From NCBI RefSeq assembly GCF_963664965.1, contig NZ_OY761823.1:3180001-3244000 (forward strand): a stretch of DNA of 64,000 bases. The letters run 5' to 3'. A program made the position numbers and the translations under genes. Positions 54,725-63,651 of the stretch are shown piece by piece (position 1 is the first letter of the stretch; every line of letters starts with the position of its first letter). This stretch comes from an uncultured Pseudodesulfovibrio sp. (GTDB lineage Bacteria; Desulfobacterota; Desulfovibrionia; Desulfovibrionales; Desulfovibrionaceae). Below the pieces are notes generated by a model. It made no database searches, was not told where the DNA came from, and saw only the letters and a list, made by a program, of their open reading frames with translations.

Positions 54725-55837
54725 ATGATGAAAAAGTTTCTCGGCAACACCGCGCTGATTCTTGTCAGCATTCTTCTGACGTATGGCCTCATGGAAGTCT
54801 TCTTCCGTTTTGCCATGCCGTATATTCCCATGGCCTTCTTCAACAACGAATGCCGGGAACTACGGACCATCGGCCAGACCTCCAAACAGGGAACCACACC
54901 AATCCCGCCATACATCGCCATTCTCGGCGACTCCTACGGCGCAGGACAGGGAGACTGGTTTGCCGACAACAGATACAATCACAACTCCCGCTATCAGGCG
55001 GCGCATGTGGTGCAGGATATCACCGGACGAGACGTGATCTCACTGTCACGGGCTGGTTCGGGCAACTACGACGGCGCCGCCATCTACTCGGTCAACACCC
55101 TGCGCTATCTCAACAAGGCAGGCTTTGACATTCCGGCACCGGAAGCGATCGTCGTCTACTTTTATGAAGGCAACGACATCAGCGACAACCTCCGGTTTCT
55201 GGAACGCTACTACGCTCCAGAATATGACGAAGCCAAACTGTTCGACGACGAATACTTTTCCCGCTTTGCAGACGACATGGACAAACGGTTCTGTCAGGGC
55301 GAACTGCCGCGCACACAGGACAAGTTCCTCGTCGGCAACCTCCTGAGCCGTGCGGTGGAAGGCATGATCTATTCTGCCCGCAAAAAGGTCAAACCGCTGC
55401 CGCAGGGAACGCGCTACAACGCCATTCTGGATGGGAAAGAAGTCTGGCTGCCCGACACCATTGAAGCCGACCTTACAGGCTACAAGCCGGCGGATATCCG
55501 AAAGAGCGTACGACTCTTTGAACGCGCCCTGAAACGAGTTGGCGATGTCTGGCCCGACAGCCGCAAAATCGTTGCCTACCTCCCGTCCCCGCTCAGCACA
55601 TATGCATTTCAGGATGCTGGTGCCGAGGCAAGGCTGCACGCCTCCAAGGAACTCGATAAACTGATCGAAGATGCCGCCCGCAGGAACGGCTTCGACTTCA
55701 TCGACTTTGCTCCCGAAGTCCGTAATGCCGCACGCACGAAGTACCTCCACGGTCCCAAGGACTGGAATCACTTCAACCGGGCCGGTTACGAACTGCTCGG
55801 CACCGCCATCGCCAAGACGCTGGCACCGACACAATAG
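54725..55837 (+). CDS. membrane-anchored SGNH/GDSL hydrolase-like protein
   Basis: The 370-residue protein has one N-terminal membrane anchor (about 9-28) and an extracytoplasmic SGNH fold. The blocks are visible: GDSYGAGQG (block I, Ser), AGSGNYDG (block II), YEGNDISD (block III) and DWNHFNRAG (block V, Asp-His). Such proteins are esterases or acyltransferases acting on surface glycans. It is seven bases after the carbamoyltransferase gene, so it probably processes the same polymer. Confidence 0.85.
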   Translation: MMKKFLGNTALILVSILLTYGLMEVFFRFAMPYIPMAFFNNECRELRTIGQTSKQGTTPIPPYIAILGDSYGAGQGDWFADNRYNHNSRYQAAHVVQDITGRDVISLSRAGSGNYDGAAIYSVNTLRYLNKAGFDIPAPEAIVVYFYEGNDISDNLRFLERYYAPEYDEAKLFDDEYFSRFADDMDKRFCQGELPRTQDKFLVGNLLSRAVEGMIYSARKKVKPLPQGTRYNAILDGKEVWLPDTIEADLTGYKPADIRKSVRLFERALKRVGDVWPDSRKIVAYLPSPLSTYAFQDAGAEARLHASKELDKLIEDAARRNGFDFIDFAPEVRNAARTKYLHGPKDWNHFNRAGYELLGTAIAKTLAPTQ

Positions 55838-55892
55838 CCCTTTCCGCTCACAAGCAAATACCTTCGGCACATCCTTCTTGCCTCGGGCAAAA

Positions 55893-55909
55893 TGTTTCAT
55901 TATGATTCA
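55893..55909. promoter_or_regulatory. candidate activator site upstream of the sigma-54 activator gene
   Basis: TGTTTCA-TTA-TGATTCA resembles the perfect palindrome TGTTTCA-CAA-TGAAACA at 57742-57758, with two mismatches in the right arm. It lies 58 bases before the activator's start and may serve autoregulation. Confidence 0.3.
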
Positions 55910-55967
55910 TCCTGCGTCATTTCACGGATAACCCATTACCCCGACACCCAAGCCGGGACACGACACC

Positions 55968-57371
55968 ATGCCGGACATCGACCCTCAAGCCCTTGCCCAC
56001 ATGCTGCCCGATGCGGACAGCTTTTCCAGCCTGCTCGACGAACTGCCCATCGGCGTTGCAGTAATGAAACCTGACGGCACACTCCTGACAGTCAACAAGA
56101 CCTATGAGACGCTCACCGGCATAGACCGGGAACGCGCAGTCGGGCTCAAATGCCTGCACTCGCTGCGCTGTGACTACTGCGTCAAAGGCTGTCCGGTCAT
56201 GACAGGCTGGGACAAGACGGAATGCACCAACGTCGAGGCAAACATAGTCAATCGAGAACGAAGCAAAACATTCGTGCGGCTGACCGTAACACCGCTGATG
56301 AATGAAAACGGCACTATCCACGGCATCGTGGAAACCATTTCAGGAAAAAATCAGCACATTATGGGGGCCACCGCAGCCAGCCCGTTCGGCCTCGGCGGCC
56401 TGGTGGGCAAAAGCCCCCAGATCGAGCGGGTCTTCACCATGGTCCCGTCCATTGCCCAGACGGACTCTTCGGTACTCATCACCGGTGAAACCGGCACAGG
56501 TAAAGACCTTCTGGCCGAAGAAATTCACAACGCTTCCGACCGCAATCAGGGGCCGTTCATCAAAGTCAACTGCGGCGCACTGCCCGACACCTTGCTGGAG
56601 TCGGAACTTTTCGGACACAACAAAGGGGCGTTCACCGGAGCGGACAACAACAAACCGGGACGTTTCCGCATGGCCCACGGCGGAACCCTGTTTCTCACCG
56701 AGATAGGCGACCTCCCTCTTGCCCTTCAGGTCAAGCTGCTTTCCTTTCTCGATGACAAGGTCATCTATCCGCTCGGCTCGACCAAAGGCTTTCATGCCGA
56801 CGTACGCGTCATCGTCGCCACCCATCGCGATCTTGAAGCCATGGTGCAGGAAAAACGATTCCGCCAGGATCTTCTTTACCGACTCAACGTCATCCGCCTG
56901 CAACTGCCTCCGCTCCGGGAACGCGGCGAAGATATCGGCCTGTTGCAGGACCACTTCATGAAAATGTTTCAAGCCCGGTTCGGAAAAACCGTGGATGGTT
57001 TTTCGGAAAACGCCCGCAACCTTCTCAAGTCCTATCGCTACCCCGGCAATGTCCGCGAACTCCGCAACCTTATCGAATATGCTGTCAACTTCTGCGATGG
57101 ATCGACGATCCGACTACGCCATCTCCCCGGTTACATGCTTCAGGAATCGAGCCAGCCAGTGGAGCAGCACCCCGCACCTCTCCCGGACCACGCCTCGCCG
57201 CAGACAGTGACCGCACCGTCACCTCAGCCGGAAAAATGGGAAAACGTGCAACGCCAGATGATCATTGATGCGTTGGTCAAAACCGGCGGCAGAAAGCAGC
57301 AGGCAGCCAAGATGCTGGGCTGGGGCCGCAGCACCCTGTGGCGCAAGATGAAACACTTCGGCATAGACTAG
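55968..57371 (+). CDS. sigma-54-dependent activator (PAS-AAA-Fis) with Cys-rich PAS
   Basis: The 467-residue enhancer-binding protein has a PAS domain (about 20-130) containing C62-x5-C68-xx-C71-xxx-C75 ([12 protein letters not shown]), which may bind a metal, cluster or redox signal. The AAA+ domain (about 140-375) has Walker A GETGTGKD (173-180), the sigma-54 contact loop GAFTGA (220-225) and Walker B-like [10 protein letters not shown], where Thr replaces the usual Asp. The arginine-finger region [11 protein letters not shown] and a C-terminal Fis HTH ([22 protein letters not shown]) are present. A sigma-54 promoter lies just downstream at 57869, making the transporter operon its likely target. 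It is coupled to a NifX-like gene nine bases away. Confidence 0.9.
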   Translation: MPDIDPQALAHMLPDADSFSSLLDELPIGVAVMKPDGTLLTVNKTYETLTGIDRERAVGLKCLHSLRCDYCVKGCPVMTGWDKTECTNVEANIVNRERSKTFVRLTVTPLMNENGTIHGIVETISGKNQHIMGATAASPFGLGGLVGKSPQIERVFTMVPSIAQTDSSVLITGETGTGKDLLAEEIHNASDRNQGPFIKVNCGALPDTLLESELFGHNKGAFTGADNNKPGRFRMAHGGTLFLTEIGDLPLALQVKLLSFLDDKVIYPLGSTKGFHADVRVIVATHRDLEAMVQEKRFRQDLLYRLNVIRLQLPPLRERGEDIGLLQDHFMKMFQARFGKTVDGFSENARNLLKSYRYPGNVRELRNLIEYAVNFCDGSTIRLRHLPGYMLQESSQPVEQHPAPLPDHASPQTVTAPSPQPEKWENVQRQMIIDALVKTGGRKQQAAKMLGWGRSTLWRKMKHFGID

Positions 57372-57380
57372 GACGCTGTC

Positions 57381-57719
57381 ATGGAAAAAATACTCATCCC
57401 CCTGCTTGATAACGATACGGCTCCACGCTTTGACCTCGCTACGGACGTACTCATCGTGAACATCTCACGCGAGACGACCGCCATGGGGAAAATACAGGAA
57501 AAAGTCATCGTGCTTGATCAGGCATCCCCTGAAGCGCTGTGCCGCCTAGCCATCAGCGAAAACATCCATACCGTCATCTGCGCCGGAATCGAAAGCGAGT
57601 ACCATGACTTCCTTCAATGGAAGGGAGCAACCGTCATCGATGATATCTGCGGCCCGGTTGAACTGGTGCTTGAAGCATACCTCGCCGGAACGCTCGCTTC
57701 CGGCCAATGTTACTACTGA
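57381..57719 (+). CDS. NifX/NifB-like (dinitrogenase Fe-Mo cofactor family) protein
   Basis: The 112-residue domain of the PF02579 type (IPLLDNDTAPRFDLATDVLI, VICAGIESEYHDFLQWKGA) occurs alone rather than in a nif cluster. Stand-alone members bind small metal or cluster ligands and sometimes act as redox regulators. It is co-transcribed with the sigma-54 activator and may modulate it. No nif genes are seen. Confidence 0.8.
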   Translation: MEKILIPLLDNDTAPRFDLATDVLIVNISRETTAMGKIQEKVIVLDQASPEALCRLAISENIHTVICAGIESEYHDFLQWKGATVIDDICGPVELVLEAYLAGTLASGQCYY

Positions 57720-57740
57720 TCCACCCACCATCGTTTCTTT

Positions 57741-57759
57741 TTGTTTCACAATGAAACAA
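57741..57759. promoter_or_regulatory. candidate upstream activating sequence
   Basis: A perfect inverted repeat TTGTTTCA-CAA-TGAAACAA lies about 110 bases before the -24 element of the downstream sigma-54 promoter. That is a typical distance for an enhancer-binding protein. It is probably the binding site of the activator encoded at 55968. Confidence 0.55.
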
Positions 57760-57868
57760 GCTTTCTGCACCCTAGTGTACCAAAACGTTTCAAAACGTCT
57801 GAAAGTTCTTTTTTGCACAAACACTCAATTTCCACCTACCACGCTGTAAAAACAACATAAAATACATA

Positions 57869-57885
57869 TTGGCACACACATTGCC
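57869..57885 (+). promoter_or_regulatory. sigma-54 (-24/-12) promoter
   Basis: TTGGCACACACATTGCC matches the sigma-54 consensus (TGGCAC-N5-TTGC) with exact GG to GC spacing of ten bases. Transcription would start near 57897 and run into the receiver gene at 57948 and the transporter operon. Confidence 0.9.
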
Positions 57886-57947
57886 TAATAGGGTTTCGCT
57901 ACGCTGTAGTGACATGAAACAACCCTAATGGTGGGCAAATATTACTT

Positions 57948-58319
57948 ATGAATGTGTTGATTGTAGATACCGATGAAGCTTTCCGCGGCACACTGGCACG
58001 CCGTCTAGCCCACAACGGGCTGACGGTTCACGCCACAGGGGACGCACGTGAGGGACGAGTCTGGGCTTGCGAAGAACATGTCGATGCCGTGCTTGTCGGA
58101 CTCTCCAGTCCGAAACAGGCCTTATTGGCATTCATTCGCAAGATCATGCACGAATGCCCGGACAGCAAGGTCATCCTCATCAATCATTCAGGCAATGTGC
58201 CGCTCTCCATTGAGGCCATGAAACTCGGCGCACGCGACGAAGTCGGCGCTCCGGTTGATATTGAAGAATTGGTTCGCAAGATCGAAACCATCAGGAACGA
58301 CTCGGAAGACCGGCGTTAG
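57948..58319 (+). CDS. degenerate receiver-domain protein
   Basis: The 123-residue receiver-like protein keeps the N-terminal acidic residues (VDTDEAF). In the usual acceptor segment VLLDLxMP it reads AVLVGLSSP, so the phosphorylatable Asp is missing, and the KP motif is AP (GAPVDIEEL). It cannot work as a standard phospho-switch and is probably a binding or scaffold protein. It is the first gene after the sigma-54 promoter and 38 bases before the CBS gene. Confidence 0.8.
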   Translation: MNVLIVDTDEAFRGTLARRLAHNGLTVHATGDAREGRVWACEEHVDAVLVGLSSPKQALLAFIRKIMHECPDSKVILINHSGNVPLSIEAMKLGARDEVGAPVDIEELVRKIETIRNDSEDRR

Positions 58320-58357
58320 GGGAATGTGTTGGACACTCTTTTTCAAGGAAGGAACAT

Positions 58358-58879
58358 ATGAAGATCAAAGAATTGATGACACCTGTGAGCGAATACACAA
58401 CGCTCAAAACAGACGCGACTTTAAGCGATGTTGTCACAGCCCTTGCCGACAGCAAGCATCGAGATGTCTTCGTTGTCGATGAGGACGGGAAATGTCAGGG
58501 CATCCTGACCATGACGGACATCATGCTCGCACTGGAACCCAACTACAAGAAAATCCTGGGCAAGGACTCTGCCCACGACATCCTCACCCACCGTTTGGTC
58601 AGCGACCTGTTTGCTGAATACGACCTCTGGGACGACACTCTGGCAGAACTCTGCAAAAAAAGCCTCGACACGAAAGCCCAAAAGGCCATGTACGTTCCCG
58701 GCGAGAATGAATTTCTCAATGAAGACGACGACCTGGAGCAGGGTGTTCACCGCTACATCGCGGGCATGCACCAACCGCTCATCGTCCGCAGCAACGGCAC
58801 GGTCACCGGCGTACTCCGTCTGGCTGACCTGTTTGAAGAAATCAGAAACCGCATGCTCTCCTGTACGGCTGAGCTGTAG
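58358..58879 (+). CDS. CBS-domain protein
   Basis: The 173-residue protein consists of two CBS motifs (about 1-60 and 70-165). The first begins MKIKELMTPVSEYTTLK and contains HRDVFVVDEDGKCQGILT. CBS pairs bind adenine nucleotides and regulate enzymes or transporters. It is followed 30 bases later by the anion permease and is a plausible regulator of it. The ribosome binding site AAGGAAG is good. Confidence 0.88.
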   Translation: MKIKELMTPVSEYTTLKTDATLSDVVTALADSKHRDVFVVDEDGKCQGILTMTDIMLALEPNYKKILGKDSAHDILTHRLVSDLFAEYDLWDDTLAELCKKSLDTKAQKAMYVPGENEFLNEDDDLEQGVHRYIAGMHQPLIVRSNGTVTGVLRLADLFEEIRNRMLSCTAEL

Positions 58880-58909
58880 GCATATTTCCGGGAATTCGAG
58901 GAGGAAAGA

Positions 58910-60385
58910 ATGGATATGGCTCAAACTGAAAAACCCGCTTTTGACTGGAAACGCCTGGTATTCATGCTGCTGGGCGTCACCCTGTTTTCCGTTGTCTATT
59001 TCGCACCGCCGTGGCCGGATGCCATCGACCCCATGGGCGCACACTTTCCGCTGCCCAAGGAAGCTAAAGGCGCCATCGCCGTCTTTCTGCTGGCAGGCAC
59101 ATGGTGGGTATTCGAAGTCGTTCCCATCGGTGTCACTTCACTGATGATTGGTATCTTACAGGTCATGTTCCTGATCCGACCTGCCAAGGTTGCATTCAAG
59201 GACTTCATGGACCCGTCCGTCCTGTTCATCTTCGCATCCATCATGATCGGTCTGGTCTTCACCAAGACCGGCCTGACCAAGCGGCTTGCATACAAGATGC
59301 TGGATGTCGTGGGCGAACGCACCTCCATGATCTATCTAGGCGTGTTCATCGTAACAGGCTTACTGACCCACATCATGGCCCACACCGCTGTGGCCGCAAC
59401 CATCTACCCACTGCTGCTCGCCATCTACGCACTCTACGGCGAAGGCGACAAGCCCACCAAGTTCGGTAAGGGCCTGTTCATCGGCATGGCCTATGTGGCT
59501 GGAGCCGGTTCCATCGTCACCCTGCTCGGCGCAGCACGTGGTGCGGTCGCACTCGGCTTCTACAAGGAAATCGTCAACGTGGACATCGGATTCTTCGAGC
59601 TGTCCTACTACATGGCCCCCATCGGCTGGGCAATGATCTTCCTGCTTTGGGGCTTCTTCATGATCGTGTGCAAGCCTGAAAAGGCCCGCATCCCCGGCCT
59701 GCGCGAAAAGGCCCGCGAACTGAACGCAAAAATGGGCAGCCTGACCCGCGACGAAATCCTCGCCGCAGTCATCGTCGGCTCCGTCATTCTCATCATGAGC
59801 CTGCGCTCCTTTGTCCCCGCCCTCAAGGCCGTGGACAAGACCGCCATCATCCTGTGTTCCTCGGTTCTGTTCTTCGTGTTCAAAATCCTTGATCTCAAGG
59901 ACCTCGAAGACATTCCGTGGAACATCATCCTGCTGTTTGCAGGTGCCATGTCCATCGGTTTCTGCCTCTGGGAAACCGGCGCAGCCAAGTGGATGGCAGT
60001 CAACTGGCTGGTCATGTTCCAGGATGCCAACTGGTTCATCTTCGTCATGTCCATCGCCTTCTTCGTCATGATGATGACCAACTTCATCATGAACGTGGCG
60101 GCCATCGCCATCTCGCTGCCAGTGGCACTTGTCATCGCACCGTACCTCGGCGTGGCTCCCGAAGTCATTCTGTACGCATCCCTGGTCGTGGCCGGTATGC
60201 CGTTCCTGCTGCTGGTCGGCGCGGCTCCCAACGCCATCGCCTATGATTCCGGACAGTTCACCACTGGTGAATTCTTCGGGTGGGGTATTCCTGCATCCAT
60301 TCTGCTGATGGTTGTGGTCGGTCTCGCAGTTCTGGTCATCTGGCCTATCATGGGCATGCCCATTACTTTGCCCGTCGGGGGCTAG
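58910..60385 (+). CDS. SLC13/DASS-type anion permease
   Basis: The 491-residue permease has about twelve membrane segments. Family features are TWWVFEVVPIGVTSLMIG, DPSVLFIFASIMIGL, TGLLTHIMAHTAVAAT and the second-half MMMTNFIMNVAAIAIS with LVGAAPNAIAY. Such proteins import dicarboxylates, sulfate or similar anions with sodium. AGGAGG precedes the ATG. The NhaB antiporter downstream would keep the sodium gradient. The substrate cannot be read from sequence. Confidence 0.9.
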   Translation: MDMAQTEKPAFDWKRLVFMLLGVTLFSVVYFAPPWPDAIDPMGAHFPLPKEAKGAIAVFLLAGTWWVFEVVPIGVTSLMIGILQVMFLIRPAKVAFKDFMDPSVLFIFASIMIGLVFTKTGLTKRLAYKMLDVVGERTSMIYLGVFIVTGLLTHIMAHTAVAATIYPLLLAIYALYGEGDKPTKFGKGLFIGMAYVAGAGSIVTLLGAARGAVALGFYKEIVNVDIGFFELSYYMAPIGWAMIFLLWGFFMIVCKPEKARIPGLREKARELNAKMGSLTRDEILAAVIVGSVILIMSLRSFVPALKAVDKTAIILCSSVLFFVFKILDLKDLEDIPWNIILLFAGAMSIGFCLWETGAAKWMAVNWLVMFQDANWFIFVMSIAFFVMMMTNFIMNVAAIAISLPVALVIAPYLGVAPEVILYASLVVAGMPFLLLVGAAPNAIAYDSGQFTTGEFFGWGIPASILLMVVVGLAVLVIWPIMGMPITLPVGG

Positions 60386-60411
60386 CCAACCCACGGCATA
60401 TAAGTTAATAC

Positions 60412-60444
60412 AGGCTGCCGTACGTAGGTGCGTACGGCAGCCTT
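60412..60444 (+). terminator. intra-operon hairpin
   Basis: The perfect 12-base stem GGCTGCCGTACG/CGTACGGCAGCC with loop TAGGTG lies between the permease and the hexapeptide gene. It is followed only by TTCTGTG, so it may be a weak terminator or an RNA-stabilising element. Confidence 0.45.
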
Positions 60445-60477
60445 CTGTGACTAACCGTATAAACAAAGATTAGGATC

Positions 60478-61908
60478 ATGGAAAAATTAGAAGCGCTTTT
60501 CGACCACATCACATCCAGAATCAATGTCAACCTCAAGCCCTTGGGCATTGATGTTGAACCCATCCTTAAAAACGCAGTCCCCCGTGAACGCCACCTGCTC
60601 TATTACGCGTTCTACGCTCTGACCACAGACCATCCCCTGAGTTTCAAATTCACCAACTCGAACTTGGCCGGGACCTATCTGCTCGGAAAAACCAACGTAG
60701 ACCGTTCCGTCATCTACAAGAGCAACATTCGAGGCGACGAACTCAAACTCAAGGGAGACGTGGTCGAATTCAACGGCATCAAGACACGGCTTTTCTACGA
60801 CGAAGTCATCCGCATCACCAACAGCTTCCTCGTCAAGACTCTGGTCCACAACCAGTCGAAGAATCCGGAGACCCCCGAAGTCTTCAAGATTCTGAACACC
60901 GTGGCCATGCCGTTTTCCAATATTCACGGCACCACGACTGAAGGAGTCTATCTCGGCTCATTCGCCACGGCGGATCTTTCCATTCTTCATAATTGTATCT
61001 TGGGCGACTACTCCTACGTTCAGGCGGGCGACCTGTCGCGCCAGACCATCGAACCTGGCCGCGTCTGGATCAAGTATGACGGATTGTTCGAGTTCAACTA
61101 CGTCTTCCCGAACGGCGTGCTCGAATATTATGTCTCCACCGACAAAAATGGACAGCTGACCGGCAAATTCATCGAATATGTAGACGAATTCAAAGATGAC
61201 TTCGTGCCCATCTATTCGACAGTCCTGCCGGAAGACGTCGACGGCGTTCCGGATGATGCCTACGTCAGCCCTTATGCGGTCATCAAGGGTAAATGCACTA
61301 TCGGCAAAAACGCCCTGATAGCACAGCGGGCCCACATTGAGGATTCCTACATCGGTGACGGTTCCAATGCCCAGGAAAACTGCTATATCAAGAACTCCGT
61401 CTACCGCGGCAACAACGTTACGGCCCACGGCGGGAAAGTAGTCCATACCATTGCCGAAAAGAACATTTTCATCGGCTTCAACTCCTTCCTGCACGGAACG
61501 GAAAAGCACAAGATCACTGTTGGCCGCGATTCCATCGTGATGCCGCACACCATCGTCAACGCCAAAGAACCCATCGACATCCCGGCCGGTTCCGTGATCT
61601 GGGGCCACATCACCAAACAAAAAGACCTTGAAGAGCACTGCATGCCCCTCGACGAGCTGGCAAAAACCACCGACATCAAGATCGGCAACATGACATTCAA
61701 AGGCAACGGCAAGGCGTTCGTAGATGCATTCAGGCATCGCATCGACCATATTCTCGAAGAGAACGGCGCTTACTACAACGGCACCGACGCAACTCGCGGC
61801 CATGCCCAGAAAACACAGGCAGCATGCTTCAACATTCTCCAGCCATTCCAATCCGGCCCGGAGATGGGCATGTACCCCACCATGAGCATCGGTGAATATG
61901 CCAAGTAA
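60478..61908 (+). CDS. hexapeptide-repeat (left-handed beta-helix) protein of unknown role
   Basis: The 476-residue soluble protein has interrupted hexapeptide repeats in its middle and C-terminal half (for example VIKGKCTIGKNALIAQRAHI, IGDGSNAQENCYIKNSVYRG), typical of acyltransferase-like beta-helices. The N-terminal 200 residues include FSNIHGTTTEGVYLG. No clear catalytic His can be assigned. Its position between an anion permease and NhaB is unusual. It might modify a cytoplasmic metabolite or serve as a scaffold; I do not know. Confidence 0.7.
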   Translation: MEKLEALFDHITSRINVNLKPLGIDVEPILKNAVPRERHLLYYAFYALTTDHPLSFKFTNSNLAGTYLLGKTNVDRSVIYKSNIRGDELKLKGDVVEFNGIKTRLFYDEVIRITNSFLVKTLVHNQSKNPETPEVFKILNTVAMPFSNIHGTTTEGVYLGSFATADLSILHNCILGDYSYVQAGDLSRQTIEPGRVWIKYDGLFEFNYVFPNGVLEYYVSTDKNGQLTGKFIEYVDEFKDDFVPIYSTVLPEDVDGVPDDAYVSPYAVIKGKCTIGKNALIAQRAHIEDSYIGDGSNAQENCYIKNSVYRGNNVTAHGGKVVHTIAEKNIFIGFNSFLHGTEKHKITVGRDSIVMPHTIVNAKEPIDIPAGSVIWGHITKQKDLEEHCMPLDELAKTTDIKIGNMTFKGNGKAFVDAFRHRIDHILEENGAYYNGTDATRGHAQKTQAACFNILQPFQSGPEMGMYPTMSIGEYAK

Positions 61909-61955
61909 GGCAGTTCACATTGAATATACACATAAGGAGTTAGGAGAAACTCACA

Positions 61956-63578
61956 ATGGCTGAATCAATGACACAGGCTTTCGGTAAAAACTTCCTCGGC
62001 AACGCGCCGAAGTGGTACAAAATGGCGATCCTCGCCTTTCTGGTACTCAACCCGATTCTGGTCTTCACTGTCGGCCCGTTCATCGCGGGTTGGGTGCTGA
62101 TCGGAGAATTCATCTTCACACTGGCCATGGCACTCAAATGCTACCCGCTTCCCGCGGGTGGTCTGCTGGCCATGGAGGCGGTCTTTCTCGGACTGACTCA
62201 CCCTCACACGGTGTTTGAAGAAGCTGCAAACAACTTCGAAGTCATTCTGCTGCTGATCTTCATGGTCGCGGGCATTTACTTCATGAAGGATTTCCTGCAG
62301 TTCACCTTCACCCGCATCCTGACCAAAGTACGATCCAAAATCGTCATCTCTTTGCTCTTCTGCTTTGCAGGCGCATTCCTTTCCGCATTCCTCGACGCCC
62401 TGACCGTTACCGCTGTCATCATTGCGGTGGCCTATGGCTTCTATAACGTCTATCACAGGTTCGCATCCGGCAAGACCATGCAGTGTGACCACGACCTGTG
62501 TTCCGACACCACGGTCAAGGACACCCAGCGCGATGAACTTCAGCAGTTCCGTGCCTTCCTGCGTAACCTCATGATGCACGGCGCTGTCGGTACTGCTTTG
62601 GGTGGTGTCTGCACCATCGTCGGCGAACCCCAGAACCTGCTGATCGGTTCCGAAATGGGCTGGCACTTCGTGCCGTTCTTCCTGCAGGTGGCTCCGGTCT
62701 CCATGCCGGTTCTGGCCATTGGTCTGTTGACCTGCATGACCGTTGAAAAGCTGCACATCTTCGGATACGGCGCACAGATGCCGGGTAATATCCGCTCCCA
62801 TCTGCTGGAAACCGCCATCCAAATGGAAGAAAAACGCGGCACCCGCGGCAAGGTCAAGCTTATCGTTCAGGCCCTCGTCGGCATCTGGCTGATTCTTGCT
62901 CTGGCTTTCCATCTGGCAGCCGTCGGTATCATCGGCCTCTCGGTTATCGTCCTGCTGACAGCCTTCAACGGCTTCATTGACGAACACCAGCTCGGTCCGG
63001 CATTCGAAGAGGCTTTGCCCTTCACCGCACTGCTCGTGGTCTTCTTCGCCATCGTCGGCGTCATTCATGACCAGCACCTGTTCGCTCCAGTCATGGATGT
63101 CGTTCTCAGCATGCATGGCCATGCACAGCTCGCAGCCTACTATGTGGCAAACGGCGTGCTCTCCATGATCTCTGACAACGTATTCGTCGCAACCGTGTAC
63201 ATCTCCGAGACCAAAATGCACTTCATCAAGCTGCTTGACGCTGTGCCCGGTATCGGCATGACCGGCAATGCCCTGATGGACAAGCTGACCGATCCTCTGC
63301 TGCACCGTGCCGATGTCATCGCCACCCTGCCGCAGGGAGTGCAGACGCAGGTCACGAACATGATGAGCCACTTCGACAAGCTCGCAGTCGCCATCAACAC
63401 GGGTACCAACATCCCGTCCGTGGCAACTCCGAACGGTCAGGCAGCCTTCCTGTTCCTGCTGACTTCGGCACTGGCTCCGGTCATCCGACTGTCTTACGGA
63501 CGCATGGTCGTCCTGGCCCTGCCTTACACCATCACCATGTCCCTGACCGGCCTCGCTGCCACCTACTACTTCATGTAG
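61956..63578 (+). CDS. nhaB: Na+/H+ antiporter NhaB
   Basis: The 540-residue NhaB-type antiporter has about twelve membrane segments. NhaB-like stretches include [24 protein letters not shown] (read in parts), [20 protein letters not shown] and [17 protein letters not shown]. It exchanges internal sodium for external protons. AGGAGTTAGGAG precedes the ATG. It is the last gene of the sigma-54 operon, ended by a strong terminator. Confidence 0.93.
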   Translation: MAESMTQAFGKNFLGNAPKWYKMAILAFLVLNPILVFTVGPFIAGWVLIGEFIFTLAMALKCYPLPAGGLLAMEAVFLGLTHPHTVFEEAANNFEVILLLIFMVAGIYFMKDFLQFTFTRILTKVRSKIVISLLFCFAGAFLSAFLDALTVTAVIIAVAYGFYNVYHRFASGKTMQCDHDLCSDTTVKDTQRDELQQFRAFLRNLMMHGAVGTALGGVCTIVGEPQNLLIGSEMGWHFVPFFLQVAPVSMPVLAIGLLTCMTVEKLHIFGYGAQMPGNIRSHLLETAIQMEEKRGTRGKVKLIVQALVGIWLILALAFHLAAVGIIGLSVIVLLTAFNGFIDEHQLGPAFEEALPFTALLVVFFAIVGVIHDQHLFAPVMDVVLSMHGHAQLAAYYVANGVLSMISDNVFVATVYISETKMHFIKLLDAVPGIGMTGNALMDKLTDPLLHRADVIATLPQGVQTQVTNMMSHFDKLAVAINTGTNIPSVATPNGQAAFLFLLTSALAPVIRLSYGRMVVLALPYTITMSLTGLAATYYFM

Positions 63579-63598
63579 TCCGGGATATTCACAAAAAC

Positions 63599-63635
63599 AA
63601 AGGGGCCGCTGACAACAGTCAGCGGCCCCTTTTTA
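63599..63635. terminator. bidirectional rho-independent terminator
   Basis: The perfect 14-base stem AAGGGGCCGCTGAC/GTCAGCGGCCCCTT with loop AACA has an A-rich left side and a T run on the right. It lies between the converging nhaB and binding-protein genes. Confidence 0.9.
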
Positions 63636-63651
63636 TTCACCTACTCGCCAG

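Noticed and set aside
59360..63371. Long minus-strand frames opposite the permease and NhaB genes
   Set aside because: Their His/Asp/Gln-rich translations mirror membrane-protein codons and show no family features.
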